From Betaproteobacteria bacterium (GTDB lineage: Bacteria; Pseudomonadota; Gammaproteobacteria; Burkholderiales; SG8-41), in NCBI GenBank assembly GCA_025363575.1, contig JANYDM010000128.1, forward strand, positions 1-15,408: DNA of 15,408 nt, written 5' to 3'. Position 1 is the first letter of the stretch. The number at the start of each line of letters is the position of its first letter. Shown here piece after piece: positions 14,098 to 15,408 of the stretch. The notes beneath the pieces were generated by a model. The model saw only the letters and a list, made by a program, of their open reading frames with translations. It was not told the origin of the DNA and made no database searches. Both the position numbers and the translations under genes were made by a program.

Positions 14098-14139
14098 CGG
14101 CGGGAAAAAGCAAAAAGCTTCAGGCTCTGCGGTTTTTAG

Positions 14140-14159
14140 TAGAATCCACGCTTATTCTA
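14140..14159. promoter_or_regulatory. TAGAAT-N8-ATTCTA dyad between folB and plsY
   Basis: TAGAAT (14140-14145) on the plus strand reads as a -10 box for plsY 28 bases downstream, and its inverted copy ATTCTA (14154-14159) reads as TAGAAT on the minus strand, possibly for folB. The arms are a perfect 6-base inverted repeat. Clear -35 boxes are lacking on both sides, so either an overlapping divergent promoter pair or an operator is possible. Confidence 0.4.
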
Positions 14160-14173
14160 TTTGAATTCCCGCG

Positions 14174-14803
14174 ATGACCCCAGTTCTTGTACTGATTGCG
14201 TATCTCATCGGCTCGATTTCGTTCGCGGTAGTCGTGAGCCGCGCAATGAAGCTGCCAGATCCGCGCAGCTACGGCTCGAAAAATCCGGGCGCGACCAACG
14301 TGCTGCGCACCGGCAGAAAACTCGCCGCGGCACTCACGCTGTTCGGTGACGCCGCCAAAGGCTGGCTGGCGGTTTTTCTGACCGACCATATTTATTCCAC
14401 CGAAGTGCCGGCGACGTACAAGATGTCGGCAGTGGCCATCGCCGTGATCGTCGGGCATATGTACCCCGTCTTCCACCGTTTCAAGGGCGGCAAGGGCGTG
14501 GCAACCGCACTGGGCGTGTTGCTCGCATTGGATCCCTGGCTGGCAGCGGGCGCGCTGTCGACCTGGGTCATCATTGCAGCGTTCTTTCGCATGTCGTCGC
14601 TGGCCTCGATATTGGCTGCGGTTTCTGCGCCCGTGTTCTGCTTCATGCTGTACGGGATACATCCCTATACGCTGGCCGTCGGCATTATCGCGGTGCTGCT
14701 GGTCTGGCGCCACAGAACGAATATACGCAATATTGTTGCGGGCACTGAAGGCCGCCTCGGCGCGAAGAAAGCGCTGGCAGCCGGCGCGCAAGACAGTAAT
14801 TAG
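14174..14803 (+). CDS. plsY: Acyl-phosphate:glycerol-3-phosphate acyltransferase PlsY
   Basis: An integral inner-membrane enzyme that makes lysophosphatidic acid from acyl-phosphate and glycerol-3-phosphate, the first acylation of phospholipid synthesis. The 209-residue protein has all three conserved loops: [14 protein letters not shown] (34-47), [17 protein letters not shown] (94-110), with the Gly-Gly-Lys-Gly phosphate-binding part, and [14 protein letters not shown] (179-192). Hydrophobic segments at about 3-22, 50-70, 84-100, 111-136, 141-160 and 164-178 fit the known membrane topology. The C-terminal tail is slightly longer than usual. ATG 14174 has no good Shine-Dalgarno site. The stop codon shares bases with that of the convergent tsaD, and no terminator is visible. 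Confidence 0.97.
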   Translation: MTPVLVLIAYLIGSISFAVVVSRAMKLPDPRSYGSKNPGATNVLRTGRKLAAALTLFGDAAKGWLAVFLTDHIYSTEVPATYKMSAVAIAVIVGHMYPVFHRFKGGKGVATALGVLLALDPWLAAGALSTWVIIAAFFRMSSLASILAAVSAPVFCFMLYGIHPYTLAVGIIAVLLVWRHRTNIRNIVAGTEGRLGAKKALAAGAQDSN

Positions 14804-15408
14804 GCTGGCGCGAGCGAGGCGAGGTCCCAGCGCGGCCGCACCGAGAAACGCTGAACAGCTTCAGGTGCGGCGGGCGACGCGTGCAGCAAACGCTGTGTTG
14901 CCGCGAAAGCGATCATTGCGCCGTTGTCGGTGCAGAACTCCGGCGCCGGGAAAAAAACGCTGCAGCCGGCACGTTCGCAATCGCGCGTCAGGCGAGCGCG
15001 CAGTTCGCGATTCGCGCCCACTCCGCCGGCCACCACGAGTTGACTGATGCCGCAGCGCTCGAGTGCCGCCAGCGATTTCGCCACCAGCACGTCGACGATC
15101 GCAGCCTGGAATTCGGCCGCGATGTCAGCGCGCGCTTTCTCGCTAAGCGCGGTTTTTTTGACCTGCAGGACGACGGCTGTTTTGAGCCCGCTGAAACTGA
15201 AGTCGAAATCTCCGCTGTGCAGCATGGGCCGCGGAAGCTTGACGCGGCCCGCCGTGCCCTGTGCGGCCAGTGCGGCGAGTGCAGGGCCGCCGGGATAGCC
15301 GAGCTCCAGCAGTTTGGCTGTTTTGTCGAATGCCTCGCCAGCGGCGTCGTCGAGCGTTTCGCCGAGCAGCTCATAGGCGCCGACGCCGGCGACGCGCATC
15401 AGCTGGCT
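14800..15408 (-). CDS. tsaD: tRNA t6A synthesis protein TsaD, C-terminal part (5' end outside window)
   Basis: TsaD (formerly Gcp/YgjD) transfers the threonylcarbamoyl group to A37 of ANN-reading tRNAs with TsaB and TsaE. The frame is open to the window end; about 202 of the usual 340 residues are present, so the N-terminal HxxxH metal site is missing. Visible signatures are [46 protein letters not shown] and [10 protein letters not shown], whose aspartate belongs to the metal site, with the expected PRWDLASL ending. The M at 15399 is internal. The gene ends in TAA, overlapping the plsY stop by 4 bases tail to tail. Its position beside plsY and folB agrees with a conserved proteobacterial arrangement. 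Confidence 0.96.
   Translation of the reverse strand, partial: SQLMRVAGVGAYELLGETLDDAAGEAFDKTAKLLELGYPGGPALAALAAQGTAGRVKLPRPMLHSGDFDFSFSGLKTAVVLQVKKTALSEKARADIAAEFQAAIVDVLVAKSLAALERCGISQLVVAGGVGANRELRARLTRDCERAGCSVFFPAPEFCTDNGAMIAFAATQRLLHASPAAPEAVQRFSVRPRWDLASLAPA

Overview
The window is a GC-rich, densely packed stretch of bacterial chromosome, most likely from a betaproteobacterium (Burkholderiales-like, possibly an uncultivated soil or groundwater lineage). This is inferred from an orphan Bug/TctC-type binding protein, a class III CoA-transferase, a TAXI-TRAP transporter, the ogt-xerD pair and the folB/plsY/tsaD neighbourhood. There is no rRNA, tRNA, IS element, prophage or CRISPR array that I can see, and no gap of 300 bases without a gene.

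Layout. (1) 1-2394, plus strand: the C-terminal part of a succinate dehydrogenase/fumarate reductase-type flavoprotein, an LDH2-family NAD(P)-dependent oxidoreductase with a TTG start, and a 77-residue protein of unknown function. (2) 7811-2470, minus strand: a tight seven-gene run in the order Bug binding protein, CaiB/BaiF CoA-transferase, lactonase-type beta-propeller, GFA/CENP-V zinc protein, small lipoprotein, papain-like (C39-like) cysteine peptidase homologue, NAD(P)-binding epimerase-like protein. Gaps are 31 bases or less and two junctions overlap. (3) 7875-12962, plus strand, divergent from the run above: a VOC/glyoxalase protein, a TAXI solute-binding protein, a fused TRAP permease, then methylguanine-DNA methyltransferase and XerD in overlapping frames. 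(4) 14073-12973, minus strand: dihydroneopterin aldolase (folB) followed after 3 bases by a TauE/SafE membrane protein. (5) 14174-14803, plus strand: plsY, meeting the C-terminal two-thirds of tsaD (minus strand, cut by the window end) with a 4-base overlap of their stop codons.

How it works together. The first 11.5 kb looks like accessory carboxylate or aromatic-acid catabolism: two unrelated high-affinity binding proteins (Bug and TAXI) diverge from one 63-base control region, and next to them sit enzymes for CoA transfer, lactone hydrolysis and dehydrogenation of hydroxy acids. The substrate cannot be read from sequence. From about 11.5 kb to the end the content changes to conserved housekeeping genes: DNA repair, chromosome dimer resolution, folate, phospholipid and tRNA t6A synthesis. 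The parts worth most attention are the unexplained lipoprotein/cysteine-peptidase pair inside the minus-strand run and the palindromic divergent control region at about 7835-7850. I found no convincing new defence system, mobile element or RNA element.
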